A DNA stretch of 64,000 nt from an uncultured Succinivibrionaceae bacterium (GCA_944390105.1 CALXOV010000010.1:47021-111020), one strand, 5' to 3'. Counted from the first letter of the stretch, positions 37,547 through 46,921 are shown. Made by a program: numbers and translations. Notes: generated by a model from the letters alone, not told the origin.

Positions 37547-38704
37547 ATGAGCGATGTGCCGCATGTATCGGAAACCGTAGCCTTAGCACAGAGCCTAATT
37601 AAGCGCCGCAGTTTGACTCCGCACGATGAGGGCTGCCAAGATCTGTTGGTGTCATATTTAAGCCCCTTGGGGTTTCGTACAGAGATTTTCTGCGAGACTG
37701 GAACGATTAATCTGCTAGCACTGCACGGCAGCGGCCGGCCCTTTACGTTGTTTCTAGGCCACAGCGATGTGGTACCTCCAGGGGATGAAAGCGCGTGGAA
37801 ATATCCCCCTTTTGCCAGCGTAATTGCGCCGGATGACAGCGGACGCTGCATGCTGTGGGGCCGCGGCGCAGCTGACATGAAAAGCTCGGATGCTGCTATG
37901 ACCTTAGCGTTGCGCGACTTTGTCGCAGTGCACCCGGATCATTTCGGCACCGTAGGTCTGCTTATCACCTCCAATGAAGAAGGAGACGGTGCTGGCGGAA
38001 TCAAAAATGTAGCTGCTAAGCTTAAAACTATGAATCTTGTCCCAGATTACTGCCTAGTTGGTGAACCATCGTGTAACGCAGTATTTGGCGATACCATTAA
38101 AATCGGTAGACGCGGCTCGCTAACTGCGCTCATTACAGTGCACGGTGTACAAGGACATGTGGCGTATCCTGAGCGTTTAGTCAATCCGATTCACCATATG
38201 GCTGCGCTCATCAGTGCACTGCAGGAGCCGCTTGATCACGGCAACGACGTTTTTCCGCCGACTTCCTTTGAATGTACCAATCTGCATGCTGGCACTGGCG
38301 CAGAAAATGTAGTACCCGGAAGCTGCACTTTAATGTGCAATTGGCGTTTTAACAATATGCAAAGTAAAGACAGCATTATCGCTGCTGTTGATTGCTGCAT
38401 AGAAAAGCTCAAAATTAAAGCCTCAATTGACTATACGTTAAACGGCGAACCCTTTTTATGTCCACAAAAAGAGCTGTGTACTAAACTGCAACAGGCCATC
38501 TGCACAGTCTGCGGCCAGGAAGCCAAGCTATCTACTGCAGGCGGCACATCGGACGGACGATTTATTGCACCACTTGGTACACAGGTTTTAGAGTTTGGCC
38601 CATGCGCTACTACTATTCATCAGGTCAATGAGCGTGTAGCGATAGCAGATTTAGATAAGCTCAAGGAAATTTACCGCCTGCTGCTACTAAAACTGCACGC
38701 TTAA
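37547..38704 (+). CDS. dapE: Succinyl-diaminopimelate desuccinylase
   Basis: DapE removes succinate from N-succinyl-LL-diaminopimelate in lysine and peptidoglycan synthesis, using two zinc ions. The 385-residue M20 protein has TLFLGHSDVVPPGD (first zinc His and Asp), GRGAADMKSSDAA (bridging Asp), SNEEGDG (catalytic and zinc Glu), GRRGSLTALITVHGVQGHVAYP in the dimerisation domain and the terminal TTIHQVNERV histidine. AAGGATAAGTC precedes the ATG. Confidence 0.94.
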   Translation: MSDVPHVSETVALAQSLIKRRSLTPHDEGCQDLLVSYLSPLGFRTEIFCETGTINLLALHGSGRPFTLFLGHSDVVPPGDESAWKYPPFASVIAPDDSGRCMLWGRGAADMKSSDAAMTLALRDFVAVHPDHFGTVGLLITSNEEGDGAGGIKNVAAKLKTMNLVPDYCLVGEPSCNAVFGDTIKIGRRGSLTALITVHGVQGHVAYPERLVNPIHHMAALISALQEPLDHGNDVFPPTSFECTNLHAGTGAENVVPGSCTLMCNWRFNNMQSKDSIIAAVDCCIEKLKIKASIDYTLNGEPFLCPQKELCTKLQQAICTVCGQEAKLSTAGGTSDGRFIAPLGTQVLEFGPCATTIHQVNERVAIADLDKLKEIYRLLLLKLHA

Positions 38705-39071
38705 GCTAAAACGCCCCTAGTTCTTAACTGCAGAGGTGGTTGCATCTTGTCCTACGGCAAAGCAATTCTAATTGCTAGTTCCTAAGGTTTTGCAGGCGTT
38801 CTGTTCTTGTTGTTAAAACGCTGCGGCACAATATCCGCTGCGTTTTAACTGAAAGCCGCTTATATCCCCATGCGTGAGCGTGGATATATAAGCGGTCAAC
38901 CCTGCACCTTTTGAACATGTACAAATGCTCTCTAAGAACAAAGGAGCAAGCTTTTTGCTCAAACCTGTTGAGAGCATTGTGCAAATGGCCGTAAGTGCCC
39001 GATAATGGGTACTTACTCAAAGCCTGGGTTGCAACCTTAAACCTCGCACCTAAGTGCGTAGATAAATTCTG
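38705..39071. other. Intergenic region between convergent dapE and trxB, highly structured
   Basis: There is no convincing gene in about 370 bases. Consecutive inverted repeats are present: AGCAAT/ATTGCT at 38761-38776; 15-pair arms at 38812-38849 with one mismatch; CCGCTTATAT/ATATAAGCGG at 38856-38895; and AATGCTCTC/GAGAGCATT at 38924-38978 enclosing GAGCAA/TTGCTC. Last comes CGCAC/GTGCG at 39045-39058, the only hairpin placed like a trxB terminator. An 81-codon frame on the minus strand through the hairpins has no homology I can see. Confidence 0.6.
38812..38978. ncRNA. Candidate structured RNA or mobile-element relic
   Basis: Three strong stem-loops follow one another with short linkers. 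The first is GTTAAAACGC-T-GCGG paired with CCGC-T-GCGTTTTAAC. The second has 10 perfect pairs. The third is a 9-pair outer stem with an inner hairpin. It does not match 6S, SRP, RNase P or tmRNA signatures that I know. The strand and any transcript are undetermined, and the region could instead be a relic of a mobile element. Confidence 0.3.
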
Positions 39072-40007
39072 TTAAGCTAACAAGAAGTGCTCAGCATCCA
39101 GAGCCGCTTTGCAACCGGATCCTGCCGAGGTTATCGCTTGGCGGTACACCTTATCGGCGCAGTCGCCAGCAGCAAAGACGCCAGGCATCGAGCAAGAGGT
39201 TTCAGAGCCATGGCCGATGACTAAATAGCCCTCAGCGTCGCAAGTCAGCTCTTGCTTAAACAGTTCAGTCTGCGGCAGATGACCGATAGCAGCAAATATG
39301 CCGGATACAGGCAGATCAAAGACCTTATTATGCTGATTTACCGTCAGCGCCGTAACGCGATCTCCGTCGCCTTTAACCCCCGTCACAACGGCATTTAAAA
39401 TGAACTCAGCTTTACCTGCGGTAATCTGCTCCTTAAATTTATCCACCAGCACTGCCTCTGCTCTAAATCCCTCGCGGCGATGAATTAGATACACCTTGGA
39501 GCACATCTGGGTTAAAAACAGCGCTTCCACAAAAGCTGCAGAGCCCCCTCCGACGATAGCAACTTCCTTACCTCTAAAGAAAAAACCGTCGCAGGTAGCG
39601 CAATAAGACACCCCGCGCCCACGATACTCATCTTCACCAGGTACCTGCAGGGGGCGCGGTGCTGCGCCGGTCGCAATAATAACCGTCTTGGCATTAAGCA
39701 CGCGCCCTGTAGATAAAGTCAGACGCTTTGGCGTGATTTTAAGCTCCGCTTTAACTACTTTATCGGAGATAAATACGGTGCCTAAACTCTTAGCATGCTC
39801 CTGCAGTTTAGCCATCAGATCAAAACCTGACGGAGAACCTATAGCACCCGGCCAATTTGCAATTTCCGGTGTAGTTACCAGCTGACCGCCTGGCTCATCG
39901 CCGGTAATAAGCACCGGCTGTAGATTGGCGCGGCTAGCATAAATGCCGGCGGCACAGCCGGCAGGGCCTGAACCGATGATTACGACATTGTGCAGTTCTT
40001 CCGTCAT
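39072..40007 (-). CDS. trxB: Thioredoxin reductase
   Basis: TrxB reduces thioredoxin with NADPH via FAD and a redox disulfide. The 311-residue protein has the FAD-binding GSGPAGCAAGIYASRANL near residue 12, the redox pair in CATC at about residues 136-139, the NADPH-binding GGGSAAFVEALFL (the usual GGGDSA has lost its Asp) and the C-terminal GVFAAGDCAD. The length matches E. coli TrxB. It faces dapE convergently. Confidence 0.94.
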   Translation of the reverse strand: MTEELHNVVIIGSGPAGCAAGIYASRANLQPVLITGDEPGGQLVTTPEIANWPGAIGSPSGFDLMAKLQEHAKSLGTVFISDKVVKAELKITPKRLTLSTGRVLNAKTVIIATGAAPRPLQVPGEDEYRGRGVSYCATCDGFFFRGKEVAIVGGGSAAFVEALFLTQMCSKVYLIHRREGFRAEAVLVDKFKEQITAGKAEFILNAVVTGVKGDGDRVTALTVNQHNKVFDLPVSGIFAAIGHLPQTELFKQELTCDAEGYLVIGHGSETSCSMPGVFAAGDCADKVYRQAITSAGSGCKAALDAEHFLLA

Positions 40008-40041
40008 TTTTCGTCCCTCTTAGGCTGAGAACAGCCGCTGT

Positions 40042-40797
40042 TTAGTAGTGATGCCAATTACGGTGATGACGCATGAAGTGATGCGGTCTACGTCCGTCAT
40101 AGTATCCGGGCAAGGCATCATCACCATTGTCGTCTACGTATTTTTGCATAAGCTCATCGTATTTGGCATCTAAACGATTTTTTAAATCAACTACAGTTTT
40201 AGCCTGTGCTCTTAAATCGGCTATTTTGGCCTCAGGATTATTCTGCATACCGCGTAGCACATTGCGCTCGACATACAACAGATCCTCAAGCTTTTCAATC
40301 TCACCGACCTGAGCACTGTAGCGATCATCTGTAAGCATGCGTTGCATGCAGTCACGATAGCCGCGCGGACAATAAGCACGGTCGCCGCGTTGCCAATAGC
40401 CGTTGTCATAATAGCCAGAATGTCTCCACCCAGGATGACGGTAATAATAGTCATCACCATCGGCAAAAGCCGGTGCGTAACCGCGACCTGAATCAGTAAT
40501 GATAATCGGACGCGGCCCTTGTCCTGGATTAAAACTAGGGCGCGGGCCTCTATCTGGACGGCTATCCATCACCAGCGGTACACCATTATCAAAGCCTTGC
40601 GGGCCCTGCGGCTGAACCTGAGCTGTCGGCGCAGCAGGAGGAGCCGGCGGTACCGGAGTCGGAGTGTCCGCAGCTTGAGCAGCCGACGTTACTCCTTGTG
40701 TCGTGATCACCAAATCTGCTGCCTGCACGGTCAATGGAACTGCCGCCCCTAGCAGCGAAGCCACACCAACTGCCATCCAAGTTTTATTCTTCAGCAT
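40042..40797 (-). CDS. Exported proline/glycine-rich protein of unknown function
   Basis: The 251-residue precursor starts with a clear signal peptide (TWMAVGVASLLGAAVPLTVQAA). A Pro/Ala/Gln-rich linker (about 45-80), an Arg/Gly/Tyr-rich region with HPGWRHSGYYDNGYW, and a helical segment (about 155-215, QVGEIEKLEDLLYVERNVLR then VDLKNRLDAKYDELMQKY) follow. A His-rich C-terminus (HHFMRHHRNWHHY) ends it. The helical part loosely recalls Spy/CpxP/ZraP periplasmic chaperones and the terminal His cluster suggests metal binding, but neither is established. It stands alone, 34 bases upstream of trxB. Confidence 0.7.
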   Translation of the reverse strand: MLKNKTWMAVGVASLLGAAVPLTVQAADLVITTQGVTSAAQAADTPTPVPPAPPAAPTAQVQPQGPQGFDNGVPLVMDSRPDRGPRPSFNPGQGPRPIIITDSGRGYAPAFADGDDYYYRHPGWRHSGYYDNGYWQRGDRAYCPRGYRDCMQRMLTDDRYSAQVGEIEKLEDLLYVERNVLRGMQNNPEAKIADLRAQAKTVVDLKNRLDAKYDELMQKYVDDNGDDALPGYYDGRRPHHFMRHHRNWHHY

Positions 40798-40850
40798 ATT
40801 TCACCTCTTGTAATACGAATTAACAATGTTTACAGTCTAGGTCTATAAAC

Positions 40851-41540
40851 TTAGTTCATGCATAGCAGATTACGATAATGCTGTTTGGCAAAGCCTATCA
40901 AGGCTGGCATGAAATCATCATCAAATAAAGCATACAGCTTAAGTAACGCCTCAAAGGAGAATCCCGACAGCAACTGCCTTGCTCGCTGGCTGTATGATAA
41001 GTGCCACGGTTCACGACCTCCGTGCCAAGTTGCCATGCAAAATGGCTGCACAAAACCACAACTTGGAGCCTGCACCTGTAAAAACTGCCCTAAACTATAA
41101 AAATACGCGTCTGGCGCATATTCACGGCAGGTTAGCTGCAACATCTGACCTTCAGGCAACAGATTAGCAGCATACACATCAAAATCTGTTCCCATATGAT
41201 GACGTGACAGACCAGGCAACGCAGAAAAATACGTAATGGCTTTAATTTTCTCTGAAGCTGACAGCCTACTGATATCCACAGGCTGTTCCGTGGCATCTAA
41301 CACCTGCCGTTTACCTGTAAATTTATCTTTAAAAATCTGATACTGCCGTTCAACACTGCGATAAGCTGAACACACCTGTAGCTTAAATCCTTGCGCTGTC
41401 GCCTTTACTTGGAGGTGTTGCAGCGCAACTGCACTTTCCGCATCGGCCCAATAATTGAAATTTTTCTCCCTAATTTCAATTAAACGGCGCCCCGGAAACA
41501 GCTCTGCTTCAGCTTCAGCCAGCTCAGCGACGCTGGGCAT
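40851..41540 (-). CDS. M15-family D-alanyl-D-alanine carboxypeptidase (VanY-like)
   Basis: The 229-residue protein has the LAS/M15B zinc-peptidase motifs: SAYRSVERQ, SRHHMGTDFDV (zinc His and Asp) and EPWHLSYS (catalytic Glu and zinc His). Such enzymes trim D-Ala from peptidoglycan stem peptides. No signal peptide is visible, which is odd for that role; many relatives are exported or lipid-anchored. The ATG at 41540 overlaps the fimV 3' end by 17 bases; an in-frame ATG at 41564 lies deeper inside fimV. Translational coupling to fimV is likely. Confidence 0.82.
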   Translation of the reverse strand: MPSVAELAEAEAELFPGRRLIEIREKNFNYWADAESAVALQHLQVKATAQGFKLQVCSAYRSVERQYQIFKDKFTGKRQVLDATEQPVDISRLSASEKIKAITYFSALPGLSRHHMGTDFDVYAANLLPEGQMLQLTCREYAPDAYFYSLGQFLQVQAPSCGFVQPFCMATWHGGREPWHLSYSQRARQLLSGFSFEALLKLYALFDDDFMPALIGFAKQHYRNLLCMN

Positions 41541-44500
41541 AGCGCTCCTCCAAAATATCTGCACGCACGCTTAAAGCAGGATCTCCTTGCGCTTTAATCT
41601 CAGCAATGATCTGCTGTGCTTTGTCCATACTACCTGCCTCAAAATACAGCAGAGCTAAATTAAGTAGAGGATTGTCTAACTTCTCCGGTTCCGGAGGCGC
41701 AGATGGCAGCGGCTGCATCATTTTGACCAAATGCTCTGCGCTAAGGCCACTTCCCAAGAAATCATCTGTCTTTGCAGAAGACAGTGTCGGCGCCTGAGTA
41801 CTTGGCTGCAGCATGTGCTGCAATGCAGCATCATCAGGGGTTTTCTCCAACACCGCATCTGACGTCCGAGAGATGCCGGTGGCAGAGGTAATATCAAAAT
41901 CGTCCTCCTCCGGTACCGTCCAGCTGAAGGTAGAAGTATCAGTCGCAGCTTCATCCGGCTCCGCAGTTACAGTTGATGCAACCAAACCATCCTCTACCGT
42001 TGTCACGCAATCTTTCAGAGAGCGTTCTGGTGCAGCTGGCTCAGGAGCTATGGCGGATGTTGCATCCCCTTTTTCCGGAGTAGAGGTCGACACTGGAGTA
42101 ATAAATTCTGCTCTGCTTGTTGCCGCTGCCGATTCAGGCATATCTAGCGTAGTTTCAACTGCTCGTGTTTCGTTTTTAGGATAATCCTGCTGTGCATAAG
42201 CCGAGCTTCGTTTTAAATTGTCGTCAACCGTCTTACCGTTTAAGAAAGCATCATAGACCGAAAACAGCGGATCATCAGGCTTAATATCTAAGATATCATG
42301 TAGTACACCTTCGTTTTGCGTCGTCGGGGCGTCTTCAGGCAAAGCAGGCTGCGGATACTCCTTATCCACAGTGGAACTTGCGGATGGGTTAGTTGCCGAA
42401 GCCTTCATCGACGACAATAATGCATCAGCATCTTCCTGCGAACTGTCGGTATCATGTTCCTGGACAGCAATGTCCAATGCCGAAAGCGCTTGCTGCTGCG
42501 CAAGCGGTGCTGGCGGAGCCTCAATATCTACTGCCGCACCAAATTTTGCCGCCAGCTGCTTAGCCTCCAAACTATCCGCAGCAACTGCTGAAGCAGCAGC
42601 CGTCAACCCAGAGAACGCATTGACTTCTTCAGGTTCAGCCTCCGTCTCGTATGCACCGACAGCGCGGCTGTCTTCAGCCGACGGTGCCTCAGTTTTTGGG
42701 AGGGACTGCTCATCAAGGGGAACTGCCCGCTGCTCTGTTAATTGTGCATCTGCGCTTGGAATTTTAATTTCTGTATCTGCAGCCGCAGCGTCACCCTTAG
42801 CTTGTTCCTTAAGTGCAGCCGCCCACTGTGCCGCTAACTCTTCATCAGCGCTTGGAGTTTTAGTTTCTGGCTTTGCTGCCGCGGCGTCACCCTTGGATTG
42901 TTCTTTAAGTGCCGCTTCCCATTGCGCCGCTAGCTCTTCATCAGCGCTTAGGTTTCTAGTTTCTGGCTCTGCATCCGCGGCGTCAGCTTTAGACTGTTCT
43001 TTAAGTGCCGCTTCCCATTGCGCCGCTAGCTCTTCATCAGCGCTTGTATTTTTAGCTTTCGGTTCTGCTGCCGCGGCGTCACTCTTGGCCTGTTTTTTAA
43101 GAGCCTCATCCCACTGCGCCGCTAACTCTTCATCAGAACTAGATTTGGCTGGAGTATCCTGCAGGTCAAGCTTAAGATCTGCATCCTGTTCTTTGGCAGC
43201 CTGCTGCGCGGCCCAATCATCTAAGCCCCCACGATTTACCGGTTTATCCTTTACCTCTTTCCACGCCGCGGCCAACTTATCGCCAGATGTTGCCACTGAA
43301 GCATCCATCATATCAGCAGGGATCTTAACTTCATCCACTTGACGATCCTTGACAGCGGCAAATTCAGTACCATTTGCCGCCACATCTGCGGAGGTCTCTG
43401 CGGTATCTTTTTTAGCAACTGCAGCCACTTCAACTCCGGCCCCGGCTTTAAACGCATTATCCGTTCCGCTCTGTATACTAACGCCGCCTGTCCTTTGCGT
43501 CTGCGCTGCTACCTTAACCCCTTCCGGCGCACTTGACGTTTCCGGTTCAGAGTGCACCTGCGAGGCTGCTTCCTCGTTGGCCGTTGCGCTAGCTTGCGCT
43601 GTAGCTTGAGTTGAAGATCCTTCTTGCACTTCAGGAGTTTCCTCCTTTTGCTCAGCTACAGCTTCACTTGCAGATTGCTCTGCAACAGGAGGCTCAAGGC
43701 CGATGACACTTGATGACAGCAATTCAGTAGATGTTAAATCATCATCAAAACCAAAATCCTCATCGCTCTGCGTCTGTGCATGCGTACGCATCTTACGCTT
43801 AAAGATAAACAGCGTCAGCGCCAAAATCAGCGTCATCATGCCGATGCCAAGCAAGATCCACATCAGCGGCCCCTGTGGCACAATATCACTACTACCGGAT
43901 TGCTCTAACGACAAGTTTTGTTTAACAAATTCCAACTCATCGGCACTGTCCAAGCTCATCTGGCGGACCTGATCAATCTGCTTGGACAGTTTTGCAATAT
44001 TGGCGCGCAATTCGGCATTAGATTGCTGTAGATCAGAAATAATTCCTTCATAGCGATTCATGATAGAAAAAACTTCATCATGCGCGGCAGTCTGCGCTGC
44101 GCTTTTCGCGGTCGTCTCAGACTGCGAGATAGCCTCTGCTAAACGCTTATCAATCTGCTGATCGTAAATTTCTAGACTTTTGCGAGTAGAATCAATCAGC
44201 TCGCGAACAGCAGCAAAATTGATATCATCCTCAGAAACCGGAACTGTTGACGTATTAAGGCCCTGCGCCAACGGATCATTTTCAGCTGTAACCGTAGCGC
44301 CTTCACTGTCTCGATGGGAGCCATCATTATCGCTGTAATATTCATCTGGACGTGATGCTTCTGCAGCCGGCAAAGATTCGCTGATAGTCGATGTGTTCTC
44401 TAAACGCCCATCCCCTTCGCGAATTCGGGTCTCCCGTGCCACGTATTCGCGCGGCGGTAAAGACGAAGGCAACACTTCATTAGCACTCTGCGCCTGAACT

Positions 44501-45063
44501 GTCGACTGCGGGAGTGTCGCCTCTGGAACAGCAGCAGGCTGTTGCGCAGCCACCTCAGTTAAAGGCGGCAGCGTATGCAAACTGCCGTTAAGCAAATCAA
44601 TACCGGTCTGCTGATTCTCTTGAGCAATTGTTGCCGTAGGCGGAATCGTTAAGACGGTACGACGCAAACGATTAATATCGCCATTAGAAAAAGCCTGCGG
44701 GTTAGCACGGTAAATAGCTGCTACAGTTTGAAATTCATTAACGGAGCCGTCATTTGGCAGGAAACGATTGGCAATCGACCAAATAGTGTCATTGCGCTGC
44801 ACCGTATAGCGCTGCGATTCACCAATTGGGTCAGAAGGGGTTGCTGGAGCATTAGCGTAGGTAGTTTGGCGGACCGGCTGTGGAGCCAGAGTACGGCGAG
44901 GGGCAGCAGCGGGGATCTCAGCCGAGGAAGGAGCGGCCGCAGCTTCCTGTTCTGCGTTTGGTCCAGTGATATTAATGACAAAGGTTCCGTCCTCGGGGGC
45001 TCCCTGCGCTGACAGCGCTGCCAAAAGCCCCCAAGCCAGCACCGCTAAACTTAATTTACGCAT
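41524..45063 (-). CDS. fimV: FimV-like polar hub protein with LysM domain
   Basis: FimV/TspA proteins are inner membrane, peptidoglycan-binding organisers of cell poles and type IV pili. The 1179-residue protein has a signal peptide (LAVLAWGLLAALSAQGA), a LysM domain (about 85-140, YTVQRNDTIWSIANRFLPND) and a coiled coil before one membrane helix (about 395-420, WILLGIGMMTLILALTLFIF). A very acidic Ala/Glu/Asp-rich cytoplasmic region (425-1120) follows, then a conserved C-terminal TPR-like domain (about 1125-1178, NPLLNLALLYFEAGSMDKA). Five tandem 32-residue repeats lie near 640-795. usg is upstream, as in many gammaproteobacteria. Confidence 0.9.
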   Translation of the reverse strand: MRKLSLAVLAWGLLAALSAQGAPEDGTFVINITGPNAEQEAAAAPSSAEIPAAAPRRTLAPQPVRQTTYANAPATPSDPIGESQRYTVQRNDTIWSIANRFLPNDGSVNEFQTVAAIYRANPQAFSNGDINRLRRTVLTIPPTATIAQENQQTGIDLLNGSLHTLPPLTEVAAQQPAAVPEATLPQSTVQAQSANEVLPSSLPPREYVARETRIREGDGRLENTSTISESLPAAEASRPDEYYSDNDGSHRDSEGATVTAENDPLAQGLNTSTVPVSEDDINFAAVRELIDSTRKSLEIYDQQIDKRLAEAISQSETTAKSAAQTAAHDEVFSIMNRYEGIISDLQQSNAELRANIAKLSKQIDQVRQMSLDSADELEFVKQNLSLEQSGSSDIVPQGPLMWILLGIGMMTLILALTLFIFKRKMRTHAQTQSDEDFGFDDDLTSTELLSSSVIGLEPPVAEQSASEAVAEQKEETPEVQEGSSTQATAQASATANEEAASQVHSEPETSSAPEGVKVAAQTQRTGGVSIQSGTDNAFKAGAGVEVAAVAKKDTAETSADVAANGTEFAAVKDRQVDEVKIPADMMDASVATSGDKLAAAWKEVKDKPVNRGGLDDWAAQQAAKEQDADLKLDLQDTPAKSSSDEELAAQWDEALKKQAKSDAAAAEPKAKNTSADEELAAQWEAALKEQSKADAADAEPETRNLSADEELAAQWEAALKEQSKGDAAAAKPETKTPSADEELAAQWAAALKEQAKGDAAAADTEIKIPSADAQLTEQRAVPLDEQSLPKTEAPSAEDSRAVGAYETEAEPEEVNAFSGLTAAASAVAADSLEAKQLAAKFGAAVDIEAPPAPLAQQQALSALDIAVQEHDTDSSQEDADALLSSMKASATNPSASSTVDKEYPQPALPEDAPTTQNEGVLHDILDIKPDDPLFSVYDAFLNGKTVDDNLKRSSAYAQQDYPKNETRAVETTLDMPESAAATSRAEFITPVSTSTPEKGDATSAIAPEPAAPERSLKDCVTTVEDGLVASTVTAEPDEAATDTSTFSWTVPEEDDFDITSATGISRTSDAVLEKTPDDAALQHMLQPSTQAPTLSSAKTDDFLGSGLSAEHLVKMMQPLPSAPPEPEKLDNPLLNLALLYFEAGSMDKAQQIIAEIKAQGDPALSVRADILEERYAQRR
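42680..43145 (-). repeat. Tandem 96-bp repeats inside fimV
   Basis: Four clear and one decayed copies of a 32-residue unit, core SADEELAAQWEAALKEQSK followed by an Ala/Asp/Glu linker, are arranged head to tail. The DNA copies are nearly identical in the core (plus-strand GCCGCTAGCTCTTCATCAGC), which suggests recent expansion and likely length variation between strains. Confidence 0.85.
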
Positions 45064-45119
45064 CGATCACCTCTGTCAAAACAAACCATTCTCCGCCATA
45101 TTAACTAGCAAAAAGCATG

Positions 45120-46127
45120 CTAATTTTTCTGCAATTCCTGATCCATTAGTTCAGCAATCTGCACGCAATTCAGCGCTTCGCCACGGCGCGTATTATCCAT
45201 AATGCACACCATATCAAAACTACGCTTGGAGTTCTGCCGTAAGCGTGTAATGTAGATCTTATTATCACGTACTCCATGCGTTACCGGAGTTAACAGCACC
45301 TGCGGATCTGGTAGCGCCAGATATTCAAGCGAAGATAGACTCTGTTGTACAGCAACAGCATCCGCATCTTGTTCCAATTCAAAATGCACCACCGCAGTAT
45401 GCCCATAAAACACCGGCACCTGCAAGCAGGTCAAAGAAAAGCCCCGCTTAAGCGGGCCTAATAAAGCATTGAGTTCTTTTAACGCTGCCTCTTCATGCAC
45501 AGAGCTACCGCTTAACAGCAACTCACCGATACGTGTATGCAGATTAAACGCCAGCTGTGCCGGGAAGGACGAGTCCTCAGCCGGCATACCGTTGAGCAGT
45601 AGTGCCGTTTCGCGCGCTAAGGTCTCAGATCCGGCACGTCCGTGCTCTGAAACTGACTCCAACATTACAGCATTCACGCTCTGTAATCCAAACTCGTCAT
45701 GCAATGCGGCAAGCGGCAATGCCAGCTCAGTAGTTACACTAGAGGCAGGCACCACCGCCTTCACATGCAGCGCATCCTTAATTAAATATGGATTGAGCTC
45801 AGGTAAAATAGCCGGAATTTCCTTAGATCCTGCATACAGGCGACTATTGTCAATAACCACGCATCCTGCTTCACGGGCTCTAGGGGATAAACGCGCAGTT
45901 TCATCCGGCGTAGTAATGAAAAAAGCGGCATCCGCGCGACTGAAATCAAACTCATCCGCGGCGTTAATCATATAATTGCGTCCTTGAACCGTTACAGCAT
46001 CAAATTCTCCAGACAGCGGAGCCAACGGGAAAAAGTCAGCCAAAGGGAACTTACGCTCATCAAGCAGCTCGATAATCAGCTTACCGATATCCGTATCGTA
46101 ACCGTAAAGTGCAATGCGTAAAGCCAT
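45120..46127 (-). CDS. usg: Usg, aspartate-semialdehyde dehydrogenase-like protein
   Basis: The 335-residue protein has the two-domain fold of aspartate-semialdehyde dehydrogenase: an N-terminal nucleotide-binding IALYGYDTDIGKLIIELLDER and a C-terminal catalytic domain with PVFYGHTAVVHFEL. The catalytic cysteine motif (PNCST in true Asd) reads PASSVTT, so the nucleophile is absent and dehydrogenase activity is not expected. This is the state of Usg paralogues, whose function is unknown. It lies 56 bases upstream of fimV. Confidence 0.85.
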   Translation of the reverse strand: MALRIALYGYDTDIGKLIIELLDERKFPLADFFPLAPLSGEFDAVTVQGRNYMINAADEFDFSRADAAFFITTPDETARLSPRAREAGCVVIDNSRLYAGSKEIPAILPELNPYLIKDALHVKAVVPASSVTTELALPLAALHDEFGLQSVNAVMLESVSEHGRAGSETLARETALLLNGMPAEDSSFPAQLAFNLHTRIGELLLSGSSVHEEAALKELNALLGPLKRGFSLTCLQVPVFYGHTAVVHFELEQDADAVAVQQSLSSLEYLALPDPQVLLTPVTHGVRDNKIYITRLRQNSKRSFDMVCIMDNTRRGEALNCVQIAELMDQELQKN

Positions 46128-46170
46128 TGTAATTTCATCCTTGTTATAAATTTGTCTTATTTTAGCTTAA

Positions 46171-46921
46171 ATAAGGGTAGAAGATGGCGTTTGGATCCTT
46201 GCCTATCTCTGCGAACCGTACATGCGACTTTAACGCAAACGGCTCCCTGCTAAAGCTGCCGAGCAGATACTTCTTTTTATCTCTAACAGTGCGGTGAGCG
46301 ATAGCAGCCATTGCCCTTTTAGTATCTAGTTGCTCCAGATACTGTTGGCTGTTTTGACTTTAGCTCAATACATTTCATGCAAGAACGTAATCATATTATA
46401 TTGCGCTATCAGCTATGGACTTCCCCCGTGCAACTTAATCAGTCCCTCAACAGGTATCCTATTTCTCTTCTATTTCTTCAGATAAATTTGCCTTATCCTC
46501 CGGCACATCTAGCCGACCTCATTGGCTCCGTAGCATTTACTTGCGGTAAATGCTAACAAACAGTAGTTGGACCCTCTTCTTTGAAAGGTATGGCAGCGCG
46601 CTTTAAGCATTTTGTTGCTACGCTGTTGCTCGCTGCAACTACGACCGCATCTGCCTTCTGATAGTTCGATTTTTCTATAGCATCATTAGCTTACAATCAG
46701 TCTTTCTGTGGTTAAGCGACATTATCTTTAACCTGGTGCCCCATCATTTGTCCCAGCGCCTTACGTTATGGAGTGATGCGATTTATGTTCGTCAATATGT
46801 GCCATCGTACTGCTTTCGGCTGATGCTTCACGACATCTACCTTGCACTAGACGATAAGTATTACCATCTACATCCTGTCTATGGACTTTCGCCCATTAGA
46901 TAATGGTCATGCTACGCACAC
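46171..46921 (-). mobile_element. Group II intron remnant without reverse transcriptase
   Basis: On the minus strand the stretch opens GTGTGCG (46921), like the GUGYG intron 5' end. It continues with domain I-like segments (GGGCGAAAGTCCATA, GATGGTAATAC, GTGCAAGGTAGATGTCGTG, ATCAGCCGAAAGCAGTAC). It ends with a domain V hairpin at 46245-46213 (GAGCCGTTTG ... CATGTACGGTTC, catalytic AGC intact) and a domain VI-like stem AGATAGGC/GCCATCT, then CTACCCTTAT. No intron-encoded protein frame remains. A perfect hairpin TAGCATTTAC/GTAAATGCTA lies at 46531-46555. Boundaries are approximate. Confidence 0.6.

Noticed and set aside
38775..39020. An 81-codon minus-strand frame in the dapE-trxB gap
   Set aside because: It passes straight through all three inverted repeats, whose pairing better explains the sequence, and it resembles no protein.
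42371..43342. A 323-codon open frame on the plus strand, rich in Ser and Ala
   Set aside because: It is the antisense of the fimV repeat region. The repeated Glu/Ala/Asp codons on the minus strand keep this frame free of stops, and it has no ribosome site or protein features.
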